From: Rosistilla carotiformis
Lineage (GTDB): Bacteria > Planctomycetota > Planctomycetia > Pirellulales > Pirellulaceae
Length of the DNA: 64,000 nt
Assembly (NCBI RefSeq): GCF_007753095.1
Contig: NZ_CP036348.1
Span: forward strand, 5,123,411-5,187,410
Direction of reading: 5' to 3'
The notes beneath the pieces were generated by a model that saw nothing but the letters and a program-made list of their open reading frames with translations, did no database searches and had not been told where the DNA came from. Both the position numbers and the translations under genes were made by a program. Below, piece by piece: positions 17,966 to 32,900 of this stretch. The stretch's first letter is position 1; each line of letters opens with the position of its first letter.

Positions 17966-20900
17966 TTAGATCCCCAAGCCTAATGGATTGTTGAGCGTTC
18001 CATGCCCTTGTTGGATCGCCTTCGACGGCATCTCCCGCATCACACGTTCGACCGTCAATGTTTCCCTCACGTGTGTCAGCGGTTGCAAGGTTTGGTAGGT
18101 CGAATTGGAGTGCTTGAGACCGAAGCCCGGGATGGCAGTGCCCGACGCATCGTTCTGTTCGATTTCAATGCGGTAGTGTTCAAAATTGCTGACTCCCTGG
18201 AATTGCATGGTCCAATTCCCACCGATGTCGGCAACGGTGGTACGCTCTCCGATCAAACGTCCACTGGAATCATAGATTCTGCCGACGATCTGACTTCCGT
18301 AATTGGCATGCCCCGAAACGATCGGCTCTGCCGCCAACGCGAAGATCTGCATCGATAGCGGACTACGGTCCTCGCTGCCCGTCCCGACCGAAACACGATC
18401 CCGCTGACCGAAGCCCTTGGAAAAATCATTGAGCGAATCGAACGCGAACGGCGCACGGACTTCGACCTCCAGAGTCGCCGAAGCGGTCCCGCCATACGGA
18501 TCCTCGACCAAATATCGGAACGAGGTCTCACCGACGAAGTTAGCGTTGGGGGTAAATGTCAGCGTTCCGTTGGGATGCACCGCGACCGACGCGTTGTCGG
18601 GCTGGGTCAGCACGATCACGGTCAACGGATCGCCGTTGGGATCGTAGGCGTTTTGAAGCACGGGAATCACCGTCGAAACGTTTGCACCGACCTTGATCTG
18701 GCTATCGCCCACTTGCGGCGGTTCGTTTTCACCGTGAATCGTCACGACCACTTGCCCCGTATCGGTCCCTCCCTGCCCGTCGCTGATCGTGTACGCAAAT
18801 TGATCGAGCGCCGATTGTCCAACGCCCAAATTATCGAACTGCCCATTGGGATCATATTGATAGCTACCATCGGCATGGATCTGCACGATTGCCCCCGATT
18901 GCAACGTCACCGCGATGCCGACCGCTGCCGGATCGCCGTTGACAGCAACCACTTGCAGCGGCGTATCGCCATCGGGATCGTAGTCCGATCCGTTGCCAAC
19001 CAACAGTTGTCCGATATACACATTCGACTCGTGGACCGTACCGGTATGTTCGACGGCGACCGGCGCCACGTTGTGGACGTTCCAGGTGAAGCTTTGCGTG
19101 GCGGTCAGCCCTTCGGCGTCGGTCGCCGTGATCTGCACGGCGTAGGGCCCCGTTTGCGACGCGTCGCCCGACGGCGTGCCGCTGATGATCCCCGTCGCCG
19201 AATCGAGACTCAGCCCCGTGGGCAAGCTGCCATTGTCGGCGTAGGTCAGCACGTCGGTCGCATCGCGATCGCCGAAGTATCCACGGATGTCCAACGGCAC
19301 AATCGTTTGACCATCGTAAGCCGTCTGCGGTTCGATTGTCCCTTCGGCAGTTGGTGCTTCGTTGAGCCCCGACACCACGACGATCAGTTCCGCGTTGCTG
19401 GTGCTGCCATCGGCGTCGGCGATCTGATAGGTGAAGAGATCGTTGGCCGTCTGCCCATCGCCAAGCTCTTGGAATGCTGATCGCGCGGGATCGGCTTGGT
19501 ACGCAAAGCCGCCATCGGCGCTCAGCGTCAACCAACCGAAGAGACCATTGATCGGGGATCCGACTTGGTGTTCGAATCCGTTGGGGTCGGATGATCCCAC
19601 GACGACGCTGCGGATCGGGTCGGCCGCCGGTCCGTTGGCCCCATAGATATCGTTGTCGGTGACGTTGCCGGTCAGCGGAACGCCCGGCGAACCGTTGTCG
19701 TATTCGAGGTCATCGTGGGCGACCGGAGCGTCATCGACGATGGCGATCAACATCGTCTTCTGCACTTCGTCGCCGAACGTGTCTTTGACCGCCAAGGTGA
19801 TCGATTCGCTGCCTTGTCCGTTGGCGTGGTCGATGGGACTTGTCAGCGTGAATTTGTATTCGACCAATCCAGTCGCTTGGTCGTAGGAAAGGATTTGAAT
19901 CGAACCATGAGGCGTTGCGACCATGATCGGTGCCCCTCCAACCCAATCCAATTGGTTCGCGGAGATCGCCGTCCCGGCAACCTTCAATTGAACCAGGCCC
20001 CGCGGGGCGATCACCAGAAAGCTGCCGCTGGCCGTTGCGCCGGCCGGATCTGCCGTGCTGCCCGTACTCAAATCGGCTTCTTTGACCGAAGCATCGGTCC
20101 CCGTCACGAGGCCTTCGTCCTGCGTGCCGATGATCGTCGGCGTGCCGAGAATCGTGAAGGTGATCGTGGCCGTCGATTGGCTGCCGTCGGCATCGGTGAT
20201 CTGATACGTGAAAACATCGGTCAATGATTCATCGGGCCCCAATGCGGCCACTTGAGCGTTGGCATAATCGGGCGTGTACATGTAAGCCCCATCGGCCTGC
20301 AGCACCAGCGAACCGAAGGCGCCCGCCACGGGAAGCCCCAGATTGCCCGACGTGTTGTCCGGCGATCCGGTTCCCGCGACGACGCCAGTAACAGGAGCGG
20401 AGACTTGATCGGCACCGACGCGATCAACGACGCCGTCGCTGAAGTTCGGGTCGCTGCCGCTTCCCTGTCCGGTGACGACATTCCCATCGGCAACGCTCGA
20501 CGGGTTTCCAGCGACATTGATGACTTCGTCCCAGTCGTCGTTGGCGATGGCGAGATCATCGACAATGTAGATCACCAGCGTCACGGCGGTTTGGTCGCCA
20601 TCGAGATCTCGTGCAATCAAGCCGATCGATTCGGTTGCCGTACCGCCGGAATGGTCCGCAGCGGATGTCAATTCGTAACGATAGTCGACCTGGCCGCTGG
20701 TGGAGTCGTAGCTGTCGATCGTCAATTGGCCATGCGTGGTCGCAATCACAACAGGTACTGTCTGTGCATTCAACAGCTGAGCCGTAGTGATTGAAACTCC
20801 AGCAACCTGTAACGATTCGATCTGATCCCCGACCTGAAGCACAAACGATCCGCTGGTCGTCGCGCCTCCCGGCATCGCCGCGGAACCGGTCGCCAGATGA

Positions 20901-23900
20901 CTCTCATCGACCGATGCATCGGTGCCCGAATGGATCCCGTCGTCGATCCCATCGATGCTCAACGGATCGTCGATTCCATCGATCTGAATCGTCACGGTGG
21001 CGGTCGCGAAGCCGCCATGAAAATCGGAGATTTGGTAGCTGAACGAATCGGTCACCTGTTCCCCCGAACCGAGGTGATCAAACGCGGTGCCGGGATCAAA
21101 GCGGAACGTTCCATCGGAGAACATTTGAATCGTTGCCCCACTTGGCAAGGCGAAGACATGTCCCGACGCGAACGCTTGGCCGTTGATCTGAGTGACTGTC
21201 AACGTGTCGCCATCGGGATCCGAATCGACACCGCCGCCATTATCGGCCAAAAGATGGCCGTCCAACGGAGTGTCTTGATCGATGGCAAACGAGTCGTTCA
21301 CCGCGATGGGCAAGTCGTTGACCGAGGCGACCAAAATGTTCGACATCACCGGTGCCGACGCCAACCCGGATGCATCGGTCAGGACAAATTCGAACGTTCG
21401 TTGGCCGTAGCTCGGGTTTTGCGAAGTGTTTTCATATTGGAGACCACGGATCAGGAGATCGAGATCGGATTGCGGGATCGCGTCCCCCGCCCCGCTGTAA
21501 TTTGTGATCGTGAACGATTGGGTGTATTGGTTGTAACCGAGATCGACGACCGATCCGCCGACGCCAAGCCCCGTCCAATTGCCGCTGCTGGAGAGATCGA
21601 CCGTCTGGCCTGCGATCGTCACCCATTCGGCATTTGCGTCGACAATCCCCGACAGGTTGATCGACAGTTGCACCAGATCGGCATCGCCGCCATCGCTTGC
21701 GTCGGCGTTGCCACCGGCATCGACAGCGACCGCGGGATCTCCTTCGCTAAACGCGACCGAATCGTTGGCATCCAGCACGGTGAACTTCGCTTGGAAGTTG
21801 TCGTATTGAACGACATCGCCGCCGCTGCTGTCATAGAGATAGACGCGGAAGTAGAGCGTTTCACCAGCGACAACGGAAATCGCTGTCGCAAGATCGCGAT
21901 CGATCGCGACGCCGTCTCCCGAGACGAGATCGTTGGCAACGATCGTTGTCGCCGTCGCAAAATCGGGATCGCGCGAGACGACGACGGTTCGCAAATAGTC
22001 GGGGCCGCCGGTCGGTTTGAACATCTCGATGCCGGTCAGCAGCAGATGATGGTCCTGCGGCAGCGGATCGGCAACGGTAACCGAATAGGCGAGATAGTCC
22101 TCGTCGGCGATCGCGTTGGCCAGCGTCGCCGCGTCGACACCTTGGATCGATGCCGAACCGCCACCGATCGCGATGTTCAGCCCGCCATGGCTGGTCTCAT
22201 TCGCGGCGGCGGCGACCAACGTTGGATCCTGTAGATCGGGGGCGACCGTTCCGCTGTCGTGCGTCCACTGCGCCAGTGGCAGATCGACCAGCGGAGTCGG
22301 CCCATCGAACGGATCGTTGATGGTTAGCGGCGTTTGATCCAGCGTCACTTCGGGACGCGAATCGGAGGGGACGACCGCCACTTGCACGGCGGCAGTTTCG
22401 CTGCCCCCCAACGCATCCTCCACGGCGTATTCGAACGCGAAAGAACCGCTGAATCCCGCGGTCGGGACAAACGTGACCGTTCCATCGGCGTGCAGCGTGA
22501 CCGAACCGCCAGCGACCGCAACCTGCCCGCCAACCAGAATTGGTTGCCCGTCGATCTGAGTGATCGACAACGCATGCCCTTCGTCATCGCTGTCGTTTGC
22601 CAACAGATCGAATCGAGTTGCCGTCGACTCGAACGTTGCGAAACTGTCGCTACTAAGGTTCGGCGAATCATTGGTTCCGTTGATCTGGATCGTCAACGTC
22701 GCTGTCGATCGGCTGCCGTCGGCATCGACCACTTCGTAAGTGAATTGATCGGTCAACGATTCGCCAGTCGACAACGCGGAGACCGCGGGATCGAGATCGT
22801 CCAACAGGTAGCTGTAGCTGCCGTCGGCTTGCATCGCGATCGTACCGTACGTTCCGGACAAGGCTTGGCCAAGATGGATCGCCGACGGCAGATTCGCTCC
22901 GCTGCCGACCGTCGCCACGAGCTTGGCCGTTTGATCGGCGCCGACCTGATCGTTGCCAAGCACGTTTCCCGTCGCCGCCGTGCCGTTGTCCTCGAGTACG
23001 GAATTCGCGTCGTCGCTCGTCGACGGGAGATCATCGTGGATCAAGATTCCTAGCGTGGCGTTGACGATGTCGCCATCGGTGTCAGTGATCGTCAGCGCGA
23101 TGTTGTCGATCACGCTACCGGCGGCGTGATCCCCGGATCCGGTCAACGTATACGAATACGAGACCACTCCGGAAATGGCGTTGTAGCCCGAGACTTCCAA
23201 TCGCCCCAGCGAGGTGTTCACGAACACGGGAGTGGTTGCGGTATCGATCAGTTCCGCGGCGGTGATGACTCGGGAATCGATCTGCAGCGAAACCAGACCA
23301 TCTCCCGGCTGCAACAGGAACGTTCCCGATGTCGATTCACCGACGCCAACGGCATCGGTTCCCTGCGGCAGATCGCTTTCAAAGACCTCGCCATCGGTGT
23401 CGATCGTCGGCCCATCGGTCAGTTCCGAGATGCTGATCGGATTGTCGAGCCCTTGAATTTGGATGGTCACCGTCGCCGTATCGAAGGCCCCTTGGCCATC
23501 GGCGATCTCATACGTAAAGCTTTCAATCGCCGAATGGATGTCCCCCAGCTGCGTATACACATTCGCGGGATCAAAATCGATCGTGCCGTCGGGGTTCACC
23601 GTGACCAGGGTGCCGCTGGCGAGCGAGATCGGTACGCCAACGGTAAACGCGTTGCCATCAATTCGCGAAATCGTCAACAAGTCGACGTCGACGTCGATAT
23701 CGTTCGCCAAGATATCAAGCCCCGTGAGCGCTGTCGCTTCGTCGGTGACAAAGCTCGGATCGTTGACGGCCAGCGGCGCATCGTTGATGGAGCTGACGGC
23801 GACCGTCAGGGTTTGGTCATCGGTTCCGCCTTGATCGTCACTGACACGCACGACCACGTTGTAGAGATTGTCTCCGCCGACATCCGTCGGGTTTTCATAG

Positions 23901-26900
23901 TCCGGAGCGGATAGAAACGCCAGCTCACCGGTCACACTGTCGATGGCAAACCGCGCTGCATCGGATCCGCCATAGATCGAATAGCTTAGCGTGTTGAGCA
24001 GACCGTCCTGATCCGACGCCGCCACCGTCGTCACGGCTGCCGTGTCTTCGTTGACATGTACCGACGCGGTATCGGCGCCGCCATCACTGGTGATCTCGGG
24101 AACGTAGTTATAGAAACTGTCCCCCGTGATACTCCAGTTGTGATCGTTGATCAACAAGTCGCGAGCCGCTTGTGCCGCGATGCTGTACTGCAAACCGTCC
24201 GCCCCCAAGGGCACGTTTGGTTTGACCGTTTGGCTCGCCCAGCCGATCAGCGTGGCGTCGTAGTTTGGAATGGACAGATCGGAATTCGACAGCATGCTCG
24301 TCGCAACGGCCAGGCTAGAAATATCCCAGTCGCCTAGATTCTGATTGAAAGCGCTGGCGTCTTGGAACATGCTCTCCATACTGGTAACACCGGAGACATC
24401 CCATTCGCTCACGTCCTGATTGAAGGAACCGGCTCCAGAGAACATGCTCGCCATACCAGTGACATTGGATACATCCCAACCGCTCACGTCTTGGTTGAAA
24501 GAACTGGCTCCAGAGAACATGCTCGCCATACCAGTGACATTGGAAACATCCCAACGGCTCACATCTTGGTTGAAGGAACCGGCGTTATAGAACATGTTGA
24601 TCATACTGGTGACGTTGGAGACATCCCAACCGCTGATGTCTTGGTTGAATGAGCTTGCTCCAGAGAACATTCTCCCCATATTGGTGACGTTGGAAACATC
24701 CCAGCCGCTCACGTCTTGGTCGAAAGAAACGGCGTCCTGAAACATCCCCACCATATTAGTAACGCTGGAAACATCCCAACCGCTCACGTTTCCGTTGAAT
24801 GAGCTGGCTCCATAGAACATGATCGCCGTACTGGTGACGTTGGAAACGTCCCAATCGTTTATATCTTGGTTAAAGGAACTGGCGCTATAGAACATGTTGA
24901 TCATACTGGTGACGCTGGAAACATCCCAACCACTCACGTCTTGGTTGAAAGTACCGGCTCCATAGAACATTCTCACCATACTGGTGACGTTGGAGACATC
25001 CCAGCCGTTCACATCTTGATTGAAAGATCCGGCGTCCTGAAACATTCCCACCATACTGGTAACGCTGGAAACATCCCAACTGCTCACGTCTTCGTTGAAG
25101 GAACTGGCTCCATAGAACATGCTCGCCATATTGGTGACGTTCGATACATCCCATCCACTCAGGTCTTGATTAAACGAACCGGCTCCCCGAAACAGGCCGT
25201 TCATATTGTCAACGCTGGCGACATCCCAACCGCTCAGGTCGGCATTCATCGCGGTAGCGCCATTGAACATCTCCTTCAAACTGGTGACGCCGCTGAGATC
25301 GGGAGCGTCTGCCGCGTTGATCTGCAGATTCACCGCCCCATCAAAGGCATCGTCCAGGTCCTCGAATGCCACGTTCCCCCACTGTTCGACCGACAGGATC
25401 TTTGCCGCGTCGCCGCCGCCGTCGAAATTGAATCCCGCAAAATCGCCGACGATCGTGACCGTGTACTGCCCCGGCGACGCGTAGGTGTGCGAGAGATCGC
25501 CGCTGGCACCAACGGTGCTCGTGCCGTCACCCCAATAGACCGTGTAGTTGCTGCTGCCCGGCGCTGCCGCGATCGTGATCGTATCGCTGGCACTACCAGC
25601 TTGGGTCGTGTCCCACGTCGTTACCAAGCCGATCGACTGCGCCGCCAACTCGTTTGAATCGACCGTCAATGTCACGAGCTCCAAATCGTCCGTCGTTCCA
25701 TCGGAAACGCGATAGGCAAACGTTTCGATACCGTCAGCGGCAGCGACAACCGTCAACCGACCGTCGCTGCGCAGGGTGAGCGTTGTTCCCGACGCGAGCG
25801 TTGCCGTATCACCGGGACTGGATAGCTGCGTGACCGCGTCGCCCGCCGCTGCGTCGATGATCTCGGTGACCACCAAAGGATCGCCGCTTCCGGAGACGTC
25901 GTTGCCGCGTGGATCGATCACGATCGGAGCCCCAGCGACAACCGTTATGGCATCAGCGGTGGCAACCACATCGCCCGCTTCATCCGTGATAGTGACCGTC
26001 ATTTCCTCATCGTACGTTGCACCGGAGGCATCCGTCACGCGGACCGTCACGCCCTGGCTGGTCGCATCCTCGTAGTTCAACAAACGACCATCGGCAACGG
26101 TGATCTCGCCGGTCACCGAATCGATCGCAAACGCGCCTGGGAAATCCTGAGCGAAGATCGAATAGGTCAGCGATGCCGAATCGACATCGTACCCGGTAAC
26201 CGTTCCCACACTCGTTCCGTTGGCCGAATTCTCCGCGACCGAAAGGGGCGTGCTCGTCAAATCGTAGGGCGCGTCGTTGACGGGGGTGATTGTCCAGTGG
26301 AACGATGAAGAACTGGTCGTGCCCGCCCCATCGTCCACCGTGAACGCAAAGCTATCGCTCGTCGTCTGACTGTCATCGTGATCGTACGTGATCAAACCAG
26401 CCGCGATGTCGGCTTGCGAAAACGTATCGCTTGCCGACATCGCGACCGAGTCGCGGTAGAGCGTCCCGTTGCTGGGAAGCGTATCGACGACGTAGACCAA
26501 TTCCTCGTTGGTATTGTCGACGTCGGTCGTCTGCAACATGGCGGACGTGATCGTGTTAGCGGTCGCACCTTCCACTACAGTCGCGCCGGTGTTGACCGCG
26601 AGAACCTGTTCGTCGTTGACCGCTGTGATCGCGACGATCGTGCTTTGGGTCGCCGTGAGCGCCCCGACGATGCCTTGGGCACCGGTATTCCCGTCGTCGA
26701 AAGTCCAATCGATCTGCACGCTCGCTGGGGGCGTGTCGCTGGCGTTGGCATACGCGATCTGCTGCATCGCCGAGCTGAGCAGCGCCTGCGTTACGTTCCC
26801 ATTGAAAACCATTGCCAACGTTCCGGCGTCATTGGTCACGCTGCCGATCGTGATCCCATTGACGACCAGATCGCCACCGCTGAAGGAGAGCGTTCCGGTA

Positions 26901-29900
26901 GCGATGAATTGGTCTTCCGCATTCGCGCCGCCGCTGCGGAGTAGCGTCAGCGTCGAGTCAGCGAAGTTATCGTCGACAACCAATTCTTCGTCGAAGATGG
27001 AAACATGGTCATCCAAGACAAACGCCGCGCCGCCCTCAACGTAACTTGGTGAACCCGCCAACGGATCCTCCACTCCATAAGTAGAATCCAGAGTGCCATC
27101 GCTGTTGAGGCGTTGCACAAAACCGATGACATCATCGGAATAGCTGTTGCCGACAACAATCATCTTTCCATCGGCATCGATCACCAGGTGGCTGCTGTAA
27201 TCCTCCGAGTCCTCACCCACCGCAATGTTCACGACCCCATCGTCGCCGAAACTACTATCGATTGTGCCATCAACGTTGTACCGGATAATTTGGCCATGTG
27301 TCGTACTGCCGTAAGAAGTGCTCAAGACAACGATCTTGCCATCGCCTTGCACGGTGGCGGACCCCACATATTCATCTGCCCCATCCACATCGGTAATCAC
27401 GATCCCGTCGTCACTAAAGCTGGTGTCGAACGTTCCGTCCGCCAGCAAACGCACTACAAAGCTATCGCTGTCGCTATTGCCGCTTGTCGAGATATAACCT
27501 GCCACGACAATTCTACCGTCCGATTGGAGGACGACCGAACTGGCGGAGGAATCGATGCCCCCCAAGTCGAATTTCAGAATCCCATCGCCATCAAAGCCCG
27601 AATCCCATGAACCATCGCTGTTGAGACGCGCCACCACGACACTATATTCCAATCCGGCCGAACTGCCGCCCGCGATCAGGATCTTGCCATCGGACTGCAC
27701 GATGATGCTAGAAATATTGCTAACGGTACCGCCAAGAGAGTCTTCGACAATCCCATCGCCGCCGCCAAAGCTGGCATCCAGTGAACCGTCGCTATTGTAA
27801 CGAATCGCTCCGAAATCATTGTTAGCACCATTGGTAATGCGTCCCACTACCAAGATTTTTCCGTCGTCTTGCAATGTGATCTCCTCGACGTAGTCATAAC
27901 TTCCCGAAACGTTGGTGGTTGTAATCCCATCGCCTCCGCCAAAACTACTGTCCAACGTCCCATCGCTGTTATATCGCACCAACATGATTGAACTGCTGTC
28001 ATCGTGATACTGATTGGCGGCCACCAAGATTTTGCCATCCGCTTGTAGCGCGACGGAAGCGGCATAGACAGAATCCGAGCCGAAGCTCGTCACCGTGCTG
28101 CCGTCGCCACCGCCAAAACTGGTGTCGCTGATTCCCGATGCTGTGTAACGAACGAGTGCCAGTTCGTAGACGCCGCCAGAGGCTGCCGTTCCCAGCAGTA
28201 GACTCTTGCCGTCGGATTGCAAGACAATGCTCTCGAGATAGATCCTGTTATATCCGTCCAGTTCGACATGGACGAAAGAGAGATCGGCTGAGTCGAGGGT
28301 AGGTTCGAAAAACACGGGCCCGTCATTGACGCTCGTGATCGTGATATCGCGCGCCACGACGTTGCTGTTTGACTGGCCGTCATGGATGGTGAAACTGATC
28401 GTGCGGGTGGTCGTGTCCGGCACTTCGCTAGAGTTAGCGTACGTGACACTTCGCAGTGTGGTTTGGTACTGTGCCAACGTCGCGGTCCCGCTCAGCACGA
28501 GCGTTCCGGTGCTGGCATTCCAGTTGCCCGAGATGCCGTTTTGATTGACGAATGAAAGCTCGTCCTGGCCGTTGGCATATCCCGCACCGATGGCGACGAC
28601 CGCTGATACGATGTGAGTGTCGTCGACATCCGAAATTGTCAACGACGGGCTGATGGCGACGGCGCCGTCATTCTCGATGTAGTCAATGGCAATCGATTCG
28701 ATCGCAGCGATCACCGGCGCGTCGTCCACAGCGGTGATCGTGACAAGGGTACTTCCGGTCGTGTCCAATGCCCCGCCGCTGCCCTGGCTGCCCGTGTTGC
28801 CATCGTTGAAGGTCCAATGGATTTGGACACTCGCCGGCGGCGTGTCGTTGCTGTTGGCATAGGTGAGTTGACGGAGCATCTGGACGACATCGCTGGACGT
28901 GGGGATCTCGCCATTGCCATCGGTGAACGTGATGACCAGCGCGCCTGCGGTCGTTGTGGTATCGAACGTTGCGATGCTTTGCCCATTCTTGATCAACTGA
29001 TCCCCCACGAGCGTGATCCCATTGCCGTTGGCAAAATCCAACACGTCTTCGCTGGCCGCGCCACCGTCGCGGACGAGCGTGATCTGGGCGCCGGCATAGT
29101 TGCCATCGCCGCCGTTGAGCGCATCGAGTTCTTGATCGCTGAGCTCGACATTGATATCGAGCACCACTGCCGGGCCATCCTCGGTATAGCTCACCGTGCC
29201 AGCAAGCGAGCTGGAGTCGATACCAAAACGCGTGTCCAAGGTGCCATCACTGTTGTAACGCACCAGCAAGAAATCACTGTTCGCGCTTTGCGTGTGGTAA
29301 CCTGTCAACAGAATCTTACCGTCGGCCTGGAGCGTGGCATTGTTGATGCCAACGATACCACCATTCACCGCCCCGACCGCAATCCCATCGTCACCAAAAC
29401 TGGTATCCAACGTGCCGTCGCTGTGATACCGAACCACGACAAACTCGGGTCCGCTCGCGACATGACCGGCCACCAGGAACTTGCCGTCATCCTGCATGAT
29501 CAAGCCATTGGCATAGTTATCGTCAGCTTGCACGTCGGTCGTGACAACCCCCAGCCCGCCGCCGAAACTGAAGTCTAACGTTCCGTCGCTGTTGTAACGC
29601 AACACGGTAAAGTCAAAATCGCCAGCATGCTTGCTATAGCCCGACAACAGAATTTTCCCATCGGCAGTCAACACAATCCGACTGGCATTGTCGGTGCTGT
29701 CTCCTAAGTCAGTGCTCACGATACCTGCGACACCAAAGCTATTGTCCAAGGTGCCATCGCTGTTGTAACGCACCAAGCTTATATCGCGTTTGGTCGCGGT
29801 ACCTGAGTCCAGGTATCCTGCTACTAGAATCTTGCCGTCGGCCTGGACCACCACATCGTCATAAACGCTACTGGTCGCTCCAAAGTCGGAAACCACAATC

Positions 29901-32900
29901 CCATCACCGCCGCCAAAACTCGTATCCAGTGTCCCATCGCTGTGGTAACGCACTAGCATGGACCCTGTGGTTCCGCCACTCATCTTCCACCCTGAGACCA
30001 AGATCTTGCCATCGGATTGCAACGTGACGGACTTGCCTGCATCCCCATTCGCACCAATGTTGCTTACAACAATCCCGCCGACGCCAAAGCTGCTATCCAG
30101 CGTCCCATCGATGTTGTAACGCACCACCGTATGGTGGTACGTTCCACTGACCGTCGTGAAACCTGTCAACAGGATTTTGCCATCGGGCTGCAACGTCGCA
30201 CTGTAAGCAATATCCGCCTGAGATCCGGTGGCAGTCGTCACCACCCCATCACCGCCGCCAAAGCTGGTATCCAACGTCCCATCGACGTTGTAACGCACCA
30301 AGCCAAAATCGAAACTGAGGCCATTGTGGACGTAGCCAGCAACCACGATCTTGCCATCGGGCTGCTCCAGGATGTCACTGGCGGACTCATTCAACGCGCC
30401 CACGGGAGTCGTCACCACCCCATCGCCGATCTCAAAAGTCGGCGCGTCATTGACGCTTGCGATGTCAACATCCAGCGTCCCAAAATCGATCAACAAACCG
30501 CCGCCGATTCCCGAATGGCCGTTGTCGGTGAATGACAATTGTAACGTATCCGCAGCGATTCCATTGGCATGCGAGACGCCTGACAAATACTGAATCGCAC
30601 TGGCGTTGTTCAGATAGACATTGAGCATACTGAGCGTACCGGTCAACGACAGCGACGACGAACCACTGCCCGCAATCCACACACCGCCCAAGGTGGAGGC
30701 TGTCAGATTGCCGCCGGTCGACGTCGTGAGTGTCAGCGTCAGATCCCCGCCATTGTGATCGACATCGCTCAAATCGATCGCAGACAAATCCACGTTGCTC
30801 AGCACATCTTCGGTCACAGTGATCGTTGCTGGCAAACTGCCCGCGTTGGTCGGGTCGTCGTTGACAGGCGTGATGTCGACATCGACCGAACCGAGATCAA
30901 TCGTTCCACCGCCGCCGTTGCCTGTGTTGCCGTTGTCGGTGACGTCGACCTGGATCGTGTCGGCGGCATCGCCGTTGATGTCCGCGGTGCCATGCAGGTA
31001 GGTGAGATTGCTGGCCGTGTTGAGATAACTATTCAGATCCGCGAGATTGCCGGTCAACGTTCTCGCCGTGCTCGTCCCACCGACGGTAATCCCCGCTGCT
31101 GCGGCGGCGGTCAGGTGGCCGCCGGTGCTGGTGGTCAGTGACACCGTCAGGCTGCTGGTGCCGGCATCGAAGTCACTTAAATCGATCAACGACAAGTCGA
31201 CGTTGCTGCTGACGTCTTCGATGACACTGATGCTGCTGGGCAGCGAGCCCGCGTTGGTTGGATCATCGTTGGTAGCGGTGATCGTGACGGTCGTCCTGCC
31301 GATCGCCTGTCGGGCTCCGCCGATGCCCTGGCTTCCGGTGTTGCCATCATCGAAGGTCCAGTCGATTTGGACGCTCGTCGGTGGTGTGTTATTAGAATTG
31401 CTGTAGGCGATCGCCCGCGCCGCCGCGTTGACCTGGGCGTTGGTGGTGCCCGCAGCAAAGGAGAGCGTCAGCGTGCCGGCGGTGTTGGTGTAGGTACCGA
31501 TGACGACCGACGAGAGTTCGATGTTGCCGGTCGTGGTTCCGACGAAGGCCAAATTGCCCGTCGCGCTGAAGTGATCGTCGGGACTTGGTCCACCCATGCG
31601 GGCGAAGGACAGCGATGCGCCATCAAAATCATCCAGTGAGGTCAGTTCCATGTCCTCGATCTCGACGCCTGAACCGAGCACCACGGCCGGGCCGTCTTCG
31701 ACGAAGGTCGGATTGTCGCCGATCAACGCAATCACCTCGCTCTCGTACCATGTGACCGTGTTGTCATATTGCGATGCGGTAACGACGTCCAGGTCGCCGT
31801 CACCATCAATGTCCGCCATGATGACGGATCTCGCGCCATCGGATGCCACAGCAATCATATGTTGGGTGAAATTCTGGTTGCCATCATTCTCGTACCAGGC
31901 CACCGTGTCGCCGACGGATGAAGCGGAAAGCAGATCGAGGTCGCCGTCCCCGTCAACGTCCGCTGCCGCGACCGAGATCACGCCAACGGCTGTCGTGTCA
32001 ACCACATGTTGGGTGAAATTCTGGCTGCCATCATTTTCGTACCAGGTCACCGAGTTGTCGTCGTATGACGCGGAAAGAACGTCCAGGTCGCCATCACCGT
32101 CAACGTCCGCTGTCATGACGTGCATCGCTCCTTCGGCGTCTGCGGCGATCACGTGCGTGGTAAAGTTCTCGCTGCCGTCGTTTTCGTACCAAATCACCGT
32201 GCTGTCATCCCGCGCTGCGGAAAGAACGTCCAGGTCGCCGTCACCGTCCATGTCCGCCGTGGCAACGGATCTCGCACCCATGGCGGTCGAGGTAATCACA
32301 CGGATGGTGAAGTTCTCGTTACCATCGTTCTCATACCAAACGATTTTGTGGTCACGGTAGGAAGCGGAAAGGATGTCGAGATCGCCGTCACCATCCACAT
32401 CGGCAGCGGTCACCGAGGCGGCGAAATCGGCTGACGTGGTAATCACATGCAAGGTGAAGTTTTCGTTGCCGTCGTTCTCATACCAGGACACCGTATCGTC
32501 AAGATGCGATGCGGATACAATGTCCAAATCGCCGTCTTCGTCCAGGTCCACGACATAAACGGCGAGCGATCCATCGGCCGTCGACGTGACAGTATGTTCG
32601 GTGAAGATTCCGCTGCCGTCGTTCTCGAACCAGATGATCCTATCGTCAACAAACGATGCGGAAAGCACGTCCAGATCGCCGTCACCGTCCATGTCGGCTG
32701 TCGTGACGAAGCTTGCGCCAAGGGCGTTGTTCGTGAGCTCGTGCGCGGTGAATGTGGGAAGGACGATAGATCCATACGTCGGACGGTCGTTGACGGCCGT
32801 GATCGCAATATCACGGTTTTGAGTAGCCGAGTTCTCGTCGCCATCGTTGACGGTGACACTGACCGTGCGCGTTGCCGTGTTCGGTGATTCGCTGCTGTTG

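Noticed and set aside
18575-22234. Several plus-strand open frames inside the giant gene, up to 445 codons
   Set aside because: They are Arg/Asp-rich shadows with no motif, start site or spacing typical of genes.
24320-25291. Possible CRISPR array in the 75-bp repeats
   Set aside because: Units are in-frame coding repeats without unique spacers or cas genes.
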